Source of the DNA: Clostridia bacterium
Lineage (GTDB): Bacteria; Bacillota; Clostridia; CAKSNL01; HGM11501
DNA length: 8,978 nucleotides
NCBI GenBank assembly: GCA_017390225.1
Contig: JAFPCL010000203.1
Span: 1 to 8,978 of the forward strand
Direction: 5' to 3'
The position numbers and the translations under genes were made by a program. Shown in pieces: positions 1 to 7,504 of this stretch (position 1 is its first letter; each line of letters starts with the position of its first letter). The notes beneath the pieces are model-generated. The model did not search any database, was not told the DNA's origin, and was given only the letters and a program-made list of their open reading frames with translations.

Positions 1-1
1 G

Positions 2-481
2 CAAATTGCAGCACCGACCGTGGGTTTGATACTGAAGAGTATCGGTGAATATTTGAATTTGCCGCAGGAAGCCGACAGCGCAAAGAGTTTGGCACAAAAA
101 AGCGTGCCACAAGTTATCGGTCTTTCCGTGGAGGAAGCAAGAAATACGCTGAATCTCGGTGGTTTTTCGTCCAAAATCATTGGTGCGGGGAGTACGGTAG
201 AAACCCAAATACCGCCGGAAAATGTTATGGTGGCAGACGGAACGACGATTGTTTTATATACCGGCGACGGCGATGCCATGGTGACGGTGCCGGATGTGAC
301 CGGTTATACGATGGCAGACTGTCGGGTGCTTTTAGAGAACACGGGACTGAACTATGAAAGAAGTGCTACGGGTGCACAAAGTGAAACTGCCATTGCCAGT
401 GGGCAAACACCGGCGGCAGGCAGTGTTGTGTCGCAGGGCACAATCGTCAATGTTGAATTTATTGAATACGATACGCACTAA
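2..481 (+). CDS. C-terminal part of a PASTA-domain penicillin-binding protein (PBP2B/SpoVD type), 5' truncated
   Basis: This is the 3' end of a class B penicillin-binding protein, a membrane-anchored transpeptidase that crosslinks septal or spore peptidoglycan. The frame is open from base 2, so the gene starts upstream of the window; the GTG at 20 is not a real start. The first residues (QIAAPT, then a short helix ending near residue 21) match the closing segment of the transpeptidase domain. Two PASTA domains follow, at about residues 35-90 (VPQVIGLSVEEA) and 94-156 (VPDVTGYTMADC). PASTA domains bind uncrosslinked peptidoglycan or stabilise the PBP. The catalytic SxxK, SxN and KTG motifs lie outside the window. 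In Bacillus subtilis PBP2B has two PASTA domains and SpoVD one, so the count leans towards the vegetative division enzyme, but clostridial orthologues vary. The gene sits 17 bases before murE, the usual dcw position. Confidence 0.88.
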   Translation, partial: QIAAPTVGLILKSIGEYLNLPQEADSAKSLAQKSVPQVIGLSVEEARNTLNLGGFSSKIIGAGSTVETQIPPENVMVADGTTIVLYTGDGDAMVTVPDVTGYTMADCRVLLENTGLNYERSATGAQSETAIASGQTPAAGSVVSQGTIVNVEFIEYDTH

Positions 482-485
482 GATT

Positions 486-493
486 GGAGGAGG
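486..493 (+). promoter_or_regulatory. Shine-Dalgarno of murE
   Basis: GGAGGAGG lies 5 bases before the ATG at 499. It decides the start: the in-frame TTG at 484 lies at the edge of this site and cannot use it, so ATG 499 is chosen. Confidence 0.8.
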
Positions 494-498
494 ACAGA

Positions 499-1962
499 AT
501 GAAACTTGCACAGATTCTTGAACAAATACCATACAGCATTGTTTTCGGAAGTGAAGACACCGAAGTGACGGAAATTTTGACCGATTCAAGAAAAGCATCG
601 GCAGGCTCTATGTTTTTTGCACTCACAGGACTTGGTGCTGATGGGCATAATTTCATCCGGTCCGCCGTGGATCAAGGCGCTTCTGTTATTGTTGCGGAAC
701 GTATTGTGCCGATTGATGATGCGGCAAATGTCACTTATGTATTGGTTGACTGTACGCCGATAGCCCTCTCAATGGCAGCACAGGCTTTTTACGGATATCC
801 TGCCCGAAAAATGCGCTTCGTCGGCGTTACCGGGACCAATGGAAAAACGACCGTGACCCACCTAATCAAACAAATTCTGGATTTTGCCGGTTTTAAAACG
901 GGACTTATCGGAACAAATCATCATCTGATTGGAGAACGAGAGCTGCCGTCCACCAATACGACACCGGAAGCGCATCATCTTCAAAGGTTGTTTTCACAAA
1001 TGGCAGAGGAACATGTGGAAATCGTAGTCATGGAAGTGTCTTCTCATGCGCTCGCTCTGTCACGGCTTGCCGGTGTGGAATTTGAAACAGGTGTTTTTAC
1101 CAATCTTACCCGTGATCATTTGGATTTTCATGAAACCATGGAAGAATATCGGTCTGCCAAAGCCATTTTGTTCTCCATGTGTCGCAAAGCTGTTATCAAT
1201 ATGGATGATAAAGAGGGCACTTTCATGAAAAAAGCGGCAGGAAAAAACAAAGTGTTCACCTACGGCATGAAAAAAGAAACGGATTTTGTTGCCGAAGAAA
1301 TCGTCTATTCTTCCCGTGCCGTTCGTTTTAAGCTACGGGAGAAAAATGAAATAACGGATATTTTACTGGGGATTCCCGGAACTTTTTCTGTGTATAACGG
1401 CTTGGCGGCAATTGCGGCTTGCGCCTCTTTGCATTTGCCTACGGAGAAAATTGCAAAAGCCTTAGCTGTTGCCAAGGGTGTGACGGGCAGAGCCGAAACT
1501 GTGAATCTTCCGCTTCCGTATACAGTTATCATAGATTATGCCCATACACCGGACGGACTAGAAAATATTTTAAATACGGTGCGTGCTATTAGTGCAAAGC
1601 GGATTATCACGGTTTTTGGCTGTGGCGGCAATCGAGACAAGACAAAGCGTCCCATTATGGGAGAAGTTGTGGGTAAACTTTCAGATATTGCTATTGTCAC
1701 ATCTGATAATCCGCGCTTGGAGTCGCCGGAAGCAATCATTGCAGATATTTTGCCCGGCATGGAAGAATACAAAGAAAAAACTGTCATAGTTCCCGATCGA
1801 AGAAAAGCTATTTCCTATGCACTTTCCATTGCGCAAACGGACGATATTATTCTTCTGGCAGGAAAAGGACATGAAACCTATCAGGATATCGGCGGCACAA
1901 AGATTGATTTTGACGAGCGCGTGATTGTGCGGGAAGAAGCTGCCATGTTGGGGATGCTGTAA
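499..1962 (+). CDS. murE: MurE, UDP-N-acetylmuramoyl-L-alanyl-D-glutamate--2,6-diaminopimelate ligase
   Basis: This cytoplasmic ATP-dependent ligase adds meso-diaminopimelate to UDP-MurNAc-L-Ala-D-Glu, the third stem-peptide residue. The protein has 487 residues, normal for a single Mur ligase. Visible motifs are the ATP-binding loop GVTGTNGKTT (109-118), substrate-contacting TNTTP (152-156), EVSSHAL (179-185), the expected carbamylated lysine K221 in YRSAK, the DYAHTP segment (346-351) and GKGHE (455-459). DNPR (403-406) is the signature of meso-DAP rather than L-lysine specificity in this family, so the wall is inferred to be meso-DAP type. The ATG at 499 follows a strong Shine-Dalgarno sequence. 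mraY begins 19 bases after the stop; murF, often found between them, is absent, and the length rules out a MurE-MurF fusion. Confidence 0.97.
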   Translation: MKLAQILEQIPYSIVFGSEDTEVTEILTDSRKASAGSMFFALTGLGADGHNFIRSAVDQGASVIVAERIVPIDDAANVTYVLVDCTPIALSMAAQAFYGYPARKMRFVGVTGTNGKTTVTHLIKQILDFAGFKTGLIGTNHHLIGERELPSTNTTPEAHHLQRLFSQMAEEHVEIVVMEVSSHALALSRLAGVEFETGVFTNLTRDHLDFHETMEEYRSAKAILFSMCRKAVINMDDKEGTFMKKAAGKNKVFTYGMKKETDFVAEEIVYSSRAVRFKLREKNEITDILLGIPGTFSVYNGLAAIAACASLHLPTEKIAKALAVAKGVTGRAETVNLPLPYTVIIDYAHTPDGLENILNTVRAISAKRIITVFGCGGNRDKTKRPIMGEVVGKLSDIAIVTSDNPRLESPEAIIADILPGMEEYKEKTVIVPDRRKAISYALSIAQTDDIILLAGKGHETYQDIGGTKIDFDERVIVREEAAMLGML

Positions 1963-1981
1963 CGAAGGGGGATAAACGAGA

Positions 1982-2929
1982 ATGCTAAAAACTATTATAA
2001 TTTTTTTTGTGGCACTTCTTTTGGGAATCTTGCTGACAAAGCTTCTGATTCCTGTGCTTCGGCGAATGAAAATGGGGCAAACTATTTTGGCTGATGGCCC
2101 TTCGTGGCACAATACAAAGTCCGGCACGCCGACCATGGGGGGGCTTGTGTTTCTTCCTGTGGCATGTCTTTCACTTTTGGGTGGTGTGTCCCTTGATAAA
2201 GTTTATGTTTTGCTGTGCGGTCTGCTTTTTTGTCTGATCGGAGCACTCGACGACGGTATCAAAATATTGAAAAAGAGAAATATGGGGCTGACAAGTAAAC
2301 AGAAATTTTCTATGCAGGTGATTGCATCTTGCTTACTTGCTTTGATTCTTCGATTTCCCATGGGGATTCACGCTGTTTGGATTCCGGTTGTAGGCAGTGT
2401 GTCGTTGGGAAATCTATTTATCCCGTTTGTAATACTTTTCTTTCTGGCAATGACCAACAGCATTAATTTAACCGACGGCATTGATGGACTGGCAACCTCT
2501 ACTTGCTTTATTAACGCCGTGTTTCTGGCGATTGTTGCTTTTATTATGCGGGATTATCGGGATATTGGGCAAACGATGATTGCTCTTTGCGGTGTACTTT
2601 TGGCATTCTTTATCTTTAACAGCCATCCCGCGAAGGTTTTCATGGGAGATACGGGGGCTTTATGCCTAGGTGGTCTTTTGGCAGGTGCGGCTGTGGTCAT
2701 GGGGCTGGAATTTGCCTTTGTCGTGACCGGTATTTGGTTTTTGATCGAAACGGCATCTGTGATTATTCAGACAACTCATTTTCGTATTACGGGAAAGCGG
2801 TTTTTCAAAATGAGCCCTTTCCATCATCATCTGGAGCTTTGTATGTGGAAAGAAACAAAAATTGTTTTGTTTGCAAGCATAGTCACAGCTCTTGCTTGCG
2901 GTATAATGTTGATTCTGTTGAAATATTAA
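1982..2929 (+). CDS. mraY: MraY, phospho-N-acetylmuramoyl-pentapeptide transferase
   Basis: This integral membrane enzyme transfers phospho-MurNAc-pentapeptide from UDP to undecaprenyl phosphate, giving lipid I, the first membrane-bound wall precursor. The 315-residue protein is almost entirely hydrophobic segments joined by conserved cytoplasmic loops. Family motifs are DGPSWHNTKSGTPTMGG (38-54), the aspartate pair DD (90-91) in GALDDGIK, NLTDGIDG (162-169) with D165 and D168, MGDTGAL (221-227), and the HHH triad (281-283) in SPFHHHLE. These acidic residues and histidines form the magnesium and nucleotide site in characterised MraY proteins. All appear present, so the enzyme should be active. 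It is slightly shorter than Gram-negative homologues, as is usual in Firmicutes. An AAGGGGG ribosome-binding site (1965-1971) sits 10 bases before the ATG. ftsW follows after 19 bases; murD, often placed here, is missing. Confidence 0.97.
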   Translation: MLKTIIIFFVALLLGILLTKLLIPVLRRMKMGQTILADGPSWHNTKSGTPTMGGLVFLPVACLSLLGGVSLDKVYVLLCGLLFCLIGALDDGIKILKKRNMGLTSKQKFSMQVIASCLLALILRFPMGIHAVWIPVVGSVSLGNLFIPFVILFFLAMTNSINLTDGIDGLATSTCFINAVFLAIVAFIMRDYRDIGQTMIALCGVLLAFFIFNSHPAKVFMGDTGALCLGGLLAGAAVVMGLEFAFVVTGIWFLIETASVIIQTTHFRITGKRFFKMSPFHHHLELCMWKETKIVLFASIVTALACGIMLILLKY

Positions 2930-2948
2930 ATGAGGAGAACCTTTTATC

Positions 2949-4058
2949 ATGAATAAAAGAGAGTCATATAAAGTCGGAAGCATTGATATTCCGTACCTTG
3001 TGCTTTCCGTTCTTATTGCCGCTATCGGTCTTCTGACCATGATCAGTGCCTATGCCGGCAAGTCCTTTCGAAACTATCGGCAGGAGGTCTTTGGATTTGC
3101 CATCAAAGAGCTTGCGTTTGTAGCAGCCGGGGTGATCATTATGGTGATCATTATTAAATTGGACTGGAAATTTTTTCTGCGAGGCTCGGTTTTGTTTTAC
3201 GGGATAACGCTTGTTCTGATGCTTCTGACATGGATGTTCGGAACGGTTGTTTATGGGGCAAAGCGTTGGCTGTTTGGCATGCAACCTTCGGAATTTGTTA
3301 AGATCACGCTGATTCTGATTATGGCAAAATTCATTTATGAATGGTCACAAAGCTACAGAGAATCCATCAAGGGATCTTTAAAAATGCTGATTTTTGTAGC
3401 ACCGATGGCATTTATTGCTGTTGTCGGGCAAAGTCATTTAAGTGTTACGATCATTTATCTGATGATTACAGCTCTTATGCTTTTAGCATCCGGCGTAAAT
3501 CGCCTTTTGGTGACCATTGGTGTTGTCGGTGGCATTCCCGGTCTGATCGGTATTATATTTCTAGGTGCTTCTTTTCGTGCGGATCGTATTGAAGGATGGC
3601 TTCATCCTTTTGAAGGCAACAACACTACCGGCACAAGCTGGCAAGTGGTTCAGTCTTTATATGCCATTGCATCCGGCGGTTTGTTTGGACGGGGCTATAC
3701 GCAATCCAGAGAAAAATACGCATGGCTTCCCATGGCAGATAATGACTACATATTTTCTGTGTTTGCAGAAGAATGTGGTTTTATCATTTGTACATTGGTG
3801 ATTATTTTGTTTGCGGCTTTTATATGGCGCGGAATTGTGATTGCAACCCATGCACCGAATACGTTTTTGTCCATGGTAGCATTCGGTGTGACGATGATGT
3901 TTGCGGTGCAGATTTTTTTGAATATTTGTATCGTATGCAATGTACTTCCGCCGACGGGTATTCAGCTTCCTTTTTTCAGCTCCGGCGGCACATCACTTTG
4001 GACCTGCATGGCAGGTGTCGGTCTGGTGCTCAATGTATCACGTTATAAATCGCGCTAA
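2949..4058 (+). CDS. ftsW: FtsW/SpoVE-type SEDS peptidoglycan glycosyltransferase
   Basis: This is a polytopic membrane protein of the SEDS family, which polymerises lipid II into glycan strands with a partner class B PBP. It has 369 residues and many hydrophobic segments. Landmarks are YGAKRWLFGMQPSEFVKI (102-119), TSWQVVQSLYAIASGGLFGRG (229-249), and ADNDYIFSVFAEECG (263-277). D266 aligns with the aspartate shown to be essential in RodA. Near the C-terminus is LPFFSSGGTS (339-348), a variant of the usual PFxSYGGSS. The segment VGQSHLSVT (159-167) replaces the commoner QPDLGT. Position between mraY and murG and next to a PASTA-PBP fits FtsW or its sporulation paralogue SpoVE; sequence alone does not separate these. 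RodA is less likely given the context. A GAGGAG ribosome-binding site lies at 2932-2937. Confidence 0.92.
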   Translation: MNKRESYKVGSIDIPYLVLSVLIAAIGLLTMISAYAGKSFRNYRQEVFGFAIKELAFVAAGVIIMVIIIKLDWKFFLRGSVLFYGITLVLMLLTWMFGTVVYGAKRWLFGMQPSEFVKITLILIMAKFIYEWSQSYRESIKGSLKMLIFVAPMAFIAVVGQSHLSVTIIYLMITALMLLASGVNRLLVTIGVVGGIPGLIGIIFLGASFRADRIEGWLHPFEGNNTTGTSWQVVQSLYAIASGGLFGRGYTQSREKYAWLPMADNDYIFSVFAEECGFIICTLVIILFAAFIWRGIVIATHAPNTFLSMVAFGVTMMFAVQIFLNICIVCNVLPPTGIQLPFFSSGGTSLWTCMAGVGLVLNVSRYKSR

Positions 4059-4088
4059 ATAAGCATACAAACAGAAAGGTTTGAAAAT

Positions 4089-5183
4089 ATGAGAATTGTA
4101 TTATCCGGCGGTGGCACAGGCGGCCACATCAATCCTGCAATTTCCATTGCGCAGTATTTTAAAAATCAAGATGAAAACACGGAAATTTTGTTTATCGGAA
4201 CAGAGCATGGACTGGAAAAAAAGCTGATTCCGCAAGCAGGTTTTCCCATTAAATATATCGATGTCTGCGGCTTTAAAAGAAGTCTGTCACCCAAAAATGT
4301 TGTCTATGCATGCAAAGCCGTTTGCGCAACGATGAAAGCAAAAAAACTTTTGCGTGAATATCGCCCCGATGTGGTGATCGGAACGGGCGGATATGTTTCG
4401 GGGCCTGTTGTGTCAGCGGCGGCATCACTGAAAATTCCTACACTGATTCATGAACAGAATGTCATTCCCGGACTGACGGTAAAGCTTTTGGCATCTAAAG
4501 CGGACGTGACGGCAACCAGCTTTGATACAACCCAGAACTATCTGCCCAATGCAAAAAAAGTTGTTCTGACCGGTAACCCGGTACGTCCGGATCTGCTTTC
4601 TACAGCCCCCCAACAGGGACGGATTCGCTATGGGTTTGATAATCGCCCCATTGTCTTGGTCATGAGCGGAAGCTTGGGAGCAAAGGTAATCAACGATGCC
4701 GTAATCAATATGATTAAAAACATGGATTTAAGCCGATTTAATTTATTGGTTTCTACAGGTGAGCGGTATTATGATGCATTTATGGAAGCAGTGGGGGATA
4801 TCTCCCGCATGGAAAACGTATCTGTTCAGCCGTATATCTTTGAAGCCAATGTTGCAATGTCTGCGGCAGATCTGATTGTTTGCCGTACCGGTGCCATCAC
4901 GGTCAGTGAGCTTTGTGCCATGGGCAAGCCTTCCATTTTAATCCCCAGTGCAAATGTGGCACATAATCATCAGGAATATAATGCACGTTATATGAGAGAT
5001 AAAGGCGCGGCGCGCATGATTCTTGATAAAGATGCATCGGCAGAAGCTCTTTATCATGAGATTGGGCTTTTAATTAACGACACAAAAACCTTGCAGGAAA
5101 TGGGTGCAAATGCACATACAATCGGCACAATAGATGCATGCAAGAAAATTTACGAAGAAGTTTCGGCACTTTTGCATAAGTAA
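4089..5183 (+). CDS. murG: MurG, UDP-N-acetylglucosamine--N-acetylmuramyl-(pentapeptide) pyrophosphoryl-undecaprenol N-acetylglucosamine transferase
   Basis: MurG is a peripheral GT-B glycosyltransferase on the inner membrane face. It adds GlcNAc to lipid I, forming lipid II. The 364-residue length is typical. The N-terminal acceptor domain has the glycine-rich loop GGGTGGH (7-13), GTGGYVSGP (98-106) and HEQN (121-124). TGNPVR (161-166) marks the domain linker. The C-terminal donor domain has GSLGA (194-198), CRTGAITVSE (265-274) and HNHQEYNAR (292-300), which bind UDP-GlcNAc in known structures. The second glycine loop reads SGSLGA where GGSxGA is usual, a minor change. An AAAGG site (4075-4079) precedes the ATG by 9 bases. 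The gene lies 30 bases after ftsW and 48 before murA, in the same apparent operon. Confidence 0.97.
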   Translation: MRIVLSGGGTGGHINPAISIAQYFKNQDENTEILFIGTEHGLEKKLIPQAGFPIKYIDVCGFKRSLSPKNVVYACKAVCATMKAKKLLREYRPDVVIGTGGYVSGPVVSAAASLKIPTLIHEQNVIPGLTVKLLASKADVTATSFDTTQNYLPNAKKVVLTGNPVRPDLLSTAPQQGRIRYGFDNRPIVLVMSGSLGAKVINDAVINMIKNMDLSRFNLLVSTGERYYDAFMEAVGDISRMENVSVQPYIFEANVAMSAADLIVCRTGAITVSELCAMGKPSILIPSANVAHNHQEYNARYMRDKGAARMILDKDASAEALYHEIGLLINDTKTLQEMGANAHTIGTIDACKKIYEEVSALLHK

Positions 5184-5218
5184 CGAAAATAAGCAAGAAG
5201 GCATACACTGTCTGTGGT

Positions 5219-5226
5219 AGGAGGTG
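5219..5226 (+). promoter_or_regulatory. Near-perfect Shine-Dalgarno of murA
   Basis: AGGAGGTG, an excellent match to the anti-Shine-Dalgarno end of 16S rRNA, lies 5 bases before the ATG at 5232. It rules out the in-frame GTG at 5214, which is upstream of this site. Confidence 0.85.
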
Positions 5227-5231
5227 TTATC

Positions 5232-6500
5232 ATGGACGGTTTATGCCGGGAATATATAAAAATCAAAGGGGGAAAGCCCCTGTCGGGAGTCGCTCGTATT
5301 CATGGCGCGAAAAATGCAGTGCTTCCCATTCTGGCGGCAACTGTGTTGAACGCCGCGGAAAATGTGATTGAGGATTGTCCTGATCTTTCCGATGTTCGTG
5401 CAACACTTGAAATTTTAACGGCGCTGGGCTGTGAAGCCTACTTTGAAAACGGAAGAGCTTTTGTGGATTCGAAGAATATAACCACGGCTTCCGTGCCCTT
5501 TGAGCAAATGCAGAAAATGCGCTCTTCTGTGATTTTTTTAGGGGCATTGGCGGCGCGCCTCGGTGAGGCACATATGTGTCTGCCCGGCGGATGCTCTTTG
5601 GGGTTACGCCCGATTGATATGCATATAGAAGCACTTCGGGCACTCGGGATGGAAATAGAAGTTGACGGTCTGTGTTTGCATTGCTATGCAAAAAATCTGC
5701 ATCCGGCAGAAATTCGTTTAAAATTTCCTTCTGTCGGTGCAACGGAGAATGCAGTGCTTGCGGCAACAGCTACCCAAGGTGTCACTACGATTACGGGAGC
5801 AGCGCAAGAGCCTGAAATTGATGATCTTCTGCATTTTTTACGAAAACAAGGGCATCTTGTTTTCTCTGACGGAAAAGGATGCATTACGATCAATGGGAAA
5901 CAACCATTGCATGAAGCGCATCACCGTGTGATTCCGGATCGGATTCTGGCGGCAACACTGATGGCAGGTGTGATTACATGCGGTGGCGATGTTGTTCTTG
6001 AAAACATACGTCCCGATCACATGGAGTCTGTTTTACATGTTTTTCGGAATATGGGGGCAATTTTTATTTTCTCTCAGAATGCCGTGCGTGTCAAAGCAAG
6101 CGGAAATGTGAAAGGGGATATTACTGTAGAGACCTTGCCGTATCCCGGTTTTCCCACGGATGTGCAGTCTGTATGTATGGCGGCACTTTTAAAATCGGAA
6201 GGGATTCATGAGATTCGAGAGAATATTTTTGAAGATCGTTTTCGCGTGGTATCCGAGTTCGAAAAAATGGGAGCGAATATAATACCCATCGGAAACAAAG
6301 TTCGGATTGTAGGCGCAAAAGCACTGCACGGTGCAGATGTTGAGGCTACGGATCTTCGTGCCGGCGCGGCACTTTGTGTGGCGGCATTGGGCGCAGAAGG
6401 GGACACCCGCGTGTTTTCTGTGCACCATATTAAAAGAGGATATGATAATTTACCGCAAATACTGAGCAATATGGGGGCAACCGCCGTTGAGAAAGGATAG
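5232..6500 (+). CDS. murA: MurA, UDP-N-acetylglucosamine 1-carboxyvinyltransferase
   Basis: MurA transfers enolpyruvate from phosphoenolpyruvate to UDP-GlcNAc, the first committed cytoplasmic step of peptidoglycan synthesis. The protein has 422 residues, the family norm, with the two-lobed EPSP-synthase fold. Active-site residues are present: K27-N28 in GAKNAVLP, the catalytic-loop cysteine C121 in PGGCSLGLRP, the general-base aspartate D310 in YPGFPTD, and R402 in KRGYDN. Their spacing matches E. coli K22, C115, D305 and R397. Having Cys rather than Asp at 121, the enzyme is expected to be fosfomycin sensitive (inference from the family). Firmicutes often carry two MurA paralogues; this is the dcw-linked copy. 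Start ATG 5232 is chosen on its Shine-Dalgarno site. ftsQ starts 3 bases after the stop, so the two are probably translationally coupled. Confidence 0.96.
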   Translation: MDGLCREYIKIKGGKPLSGVARIHGAKNAVLPILAATVLNAAENVIEDCPDLSDVRATLEILTALGCEAYFENGRAFVDSKNITTASVPFEQMQKMRSSVIFLGALAARLGEAHMCLPGGCSLGLRPIDMHIEALRALGMEIEVDGLCLHCYAKNLHPAEIRLKFPSVGATENAVLAATATQGVTTITGAAQEPEIDDLLHFLRKQGHLVFSDGKGCITINGKQPLHEAHHRVIPDRILAATLMAGVITCGGDVVLENIRPDHMESVLHVFRNMGAIFIFSQNAVRVKASGNVKGDITVETLPYPGFPTDVQSVCMAALLKSEGIHEIRENIFEDRFRVVSEFEKMGANIIPIGNKVRIVGAKALHGADVEATDLRAGAALCVAALGAEGDTRVFSVHHIKRGYDNLPQILSNMGATAVEKG

Positions 6501-6503
6501 CTT

Positions 6504-7376
6504 ATGGATGGAAAACCGATAAAAACAGTCAAAGAGAGAATGTTGGAACAGAAATTGCGAAGAAGGCGAAGACGCCGCAGACTTCTGGCGGCGCTTCTTA
6601 CCGTGATTGCTGTTGTGGTTCTGTTCGTTGTTCTTATCAATTCACCTTTGTTTGCCGTGAAAAGCATTGAAGTGAAAAACACAGGGGCTCAGGTGTCTCA
6701 TGCTGCCATTGAAAATGCTTCGGGAATTCATACGGGGGATTTACTGTGGCGTGTGGATGCTGAGAAAGCACAAATGTCAATTTATGATATACCGTGGATT
6801 ACCTCGGTTATGGTGAAAAAGAAATTCCCCAATCGTGTGGTCATATCGGTGGCAGAGGGGGGAATTGCGGCATATGTTGCCTTTTCCGATGGGCAGATGG
6901 CAATCGACGAAACGCTCAAAACCATTGACGTGTATCCGCCGGAAGAGCGGAATAACGATTATCCGCTCATAACAGGGATTACATCCGCCATGCCTCCGGC
7001 AGGAAAGCCCGTGACTGCTTCCGAGGAACAGTTGGCATTAATGGGACAATTCCTTGAGAAAAAAGAAGCGCTAAAAAAAGTGAATACTATTGATCTTTCC
7101 GATTCGAAACAAGTGGACTTAATTTTGTTTTCCGGTATGACGGTAAAACTGGGTGACTGTGAAAATCTGGGGTATAAGCTGTCGGCATTAGAAGAAATTT
7201 TAAAGCAAATGTCGGATGCGACGGGTGTTTTGGATATGCGCACCAATGATGGTAAAGTGACATATCGTCGTCCTGAACCTGAACCGGAGTCCGAACCTTC
7301 GCCGGAAGAGGAAGTGTCGGCAGAAGAAGTCGCTCCCGTGTCAGAAGAGGGGGAGGGCGAAGATATCACGACGTAA
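6504..7376 (+). CDS. ftsQ: FtsQ/DivIB cell division protein with POTRA domain and acidic C-terminal tail
   Basis: This bitopic membrane protein of the divisome connects the FtsW-PBP synthase to FtsL/FtsB-type partners at the septum. Of 290 residues, 1-26 are cytoplasmic and end in eight consecutive arginines (19-26). A single membrane helix spans about 27-46. An external POTRA domain runs from about 50 to 118 (FAVKSIEVKNTG to NRVVISVAE), followed by a beta domain to about 253. The last 34 residues (257-290) form a low-complexity tail of Pro, Glu and Ser that looks disordered and strongly acidic. The arginine codons are mixed, so the run is kept at protein level rather than being a DNA repeat. 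The ribosome-binding site (AAAGGA, 6492-6497) lies inside the end of murA. Firmicute homologues are usually called DivIB. The family is divergent, but position before ftsZ and the domain order agree. Confidence 0.92.
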   Translation: MDGKPIKTVKERMLEQKLRRRRRRRRLLAALLTVIAVVVLFVVLINSPLFAVKSIEVKNTGAQVSHAAIENASGIHTGDLLWRVDAEKAQMSIYDIPWITSVMVKKKFPNRVVISVAEGGIAAYVAFSDGQMAIDETLKTIDVYPPEERNNDYPLITGITSAMPPAGKPVTASEEQLALMGQFLEKKEALKKVNTIDLSDSKQVDLILFSGMTVKLGDCENLGYKLSALEEILKQMSDATGVLDMRTNDGKVTYRRPEPEPESEPSPEEEVSAEEVAPVSEEGEGEDITT

Positions 7377-7433
7377 AGTGGCAAAAGAGTAGAAAAAAGA
7401 TAAATAAAATCGAAAAAAATATTGAAAAATCAA

Positions 7434-7463
7434 TTGACAAAGGAAAGCAATTGGTGTTATAAT
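7434..7463 (+). promoter_or_regulatory. Sigma-A-type promoter for ftsZ
   Basis: TTGACA (7434-7439) and TATAAT (7458-7463) are perfect -35 and -10 hexamers separated by 18 bp, in an AT-rich 136-base gap after ftsQ. The start of transcription is expected near 7470, giving a leader of about 40 bases. It would let ftsZ be expressed independently of the upstream mur operon. No terminator is visible between ftsQ and this site, so read-through is also possible. Two copies of the palindrome CAATTG (7431-7436 and 7448-7453) overlap the -35 and the spacer; whether they bind a regulator is unknown. Confidence 0.85.
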
Positions 7464-7492
7464 ACAAAAAAATAGATGTATTCTCCGAATTT

Positions 7493-7500
7493 GAAAGGGG
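7493..7500 (+). promoter_or_regulatory. Shine-Dalgarno of ftsZ, ambiguous start
   Basis: GAAAGGGG is the only good ribosome-binding site before ftsZ. It is 4 bases from an out-of-frame ATG (7505), 12 from the ATG at 7513 that opens ftsZ, and 21 from a second in-frame ATG (7522). The spacing to 7513 is rather long, so the start is less certain than for the other genes. Confidence 0.7.
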
Positions 7501-7504
7501 CGTT

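Noticed and set aside
1681..2136. A 151-codon minus-strand frame across the murE-mraY junction
   Set aside because: It runs antisense to two well-supported genes, with no recognisable domain and no good start site.
2873..2899. Inverted repeat GCAAGCA/TGCTTGC inside mraY as a terminator
   Set aside because: The 7-bp arms have a 13-base loop and no U tract, and lie within coding sequence.
2902..2907. A perfect TATAAT near the end of mraY as a promoter for ftsW
   Set aside because: No acceptable -35 lies at 16-18 bp; the nearest TTGCAA (2871-2876) is 25 bp away. The bases encode conserved-length mraY C-terminus.
6206..6682. A 158-codon minus-strand frame across the murA-ftsQ junction
   Set aside because: It is a shadow of two confirmed genes, with serine- and arginine-rich low-complexity sequence arising from their codons.
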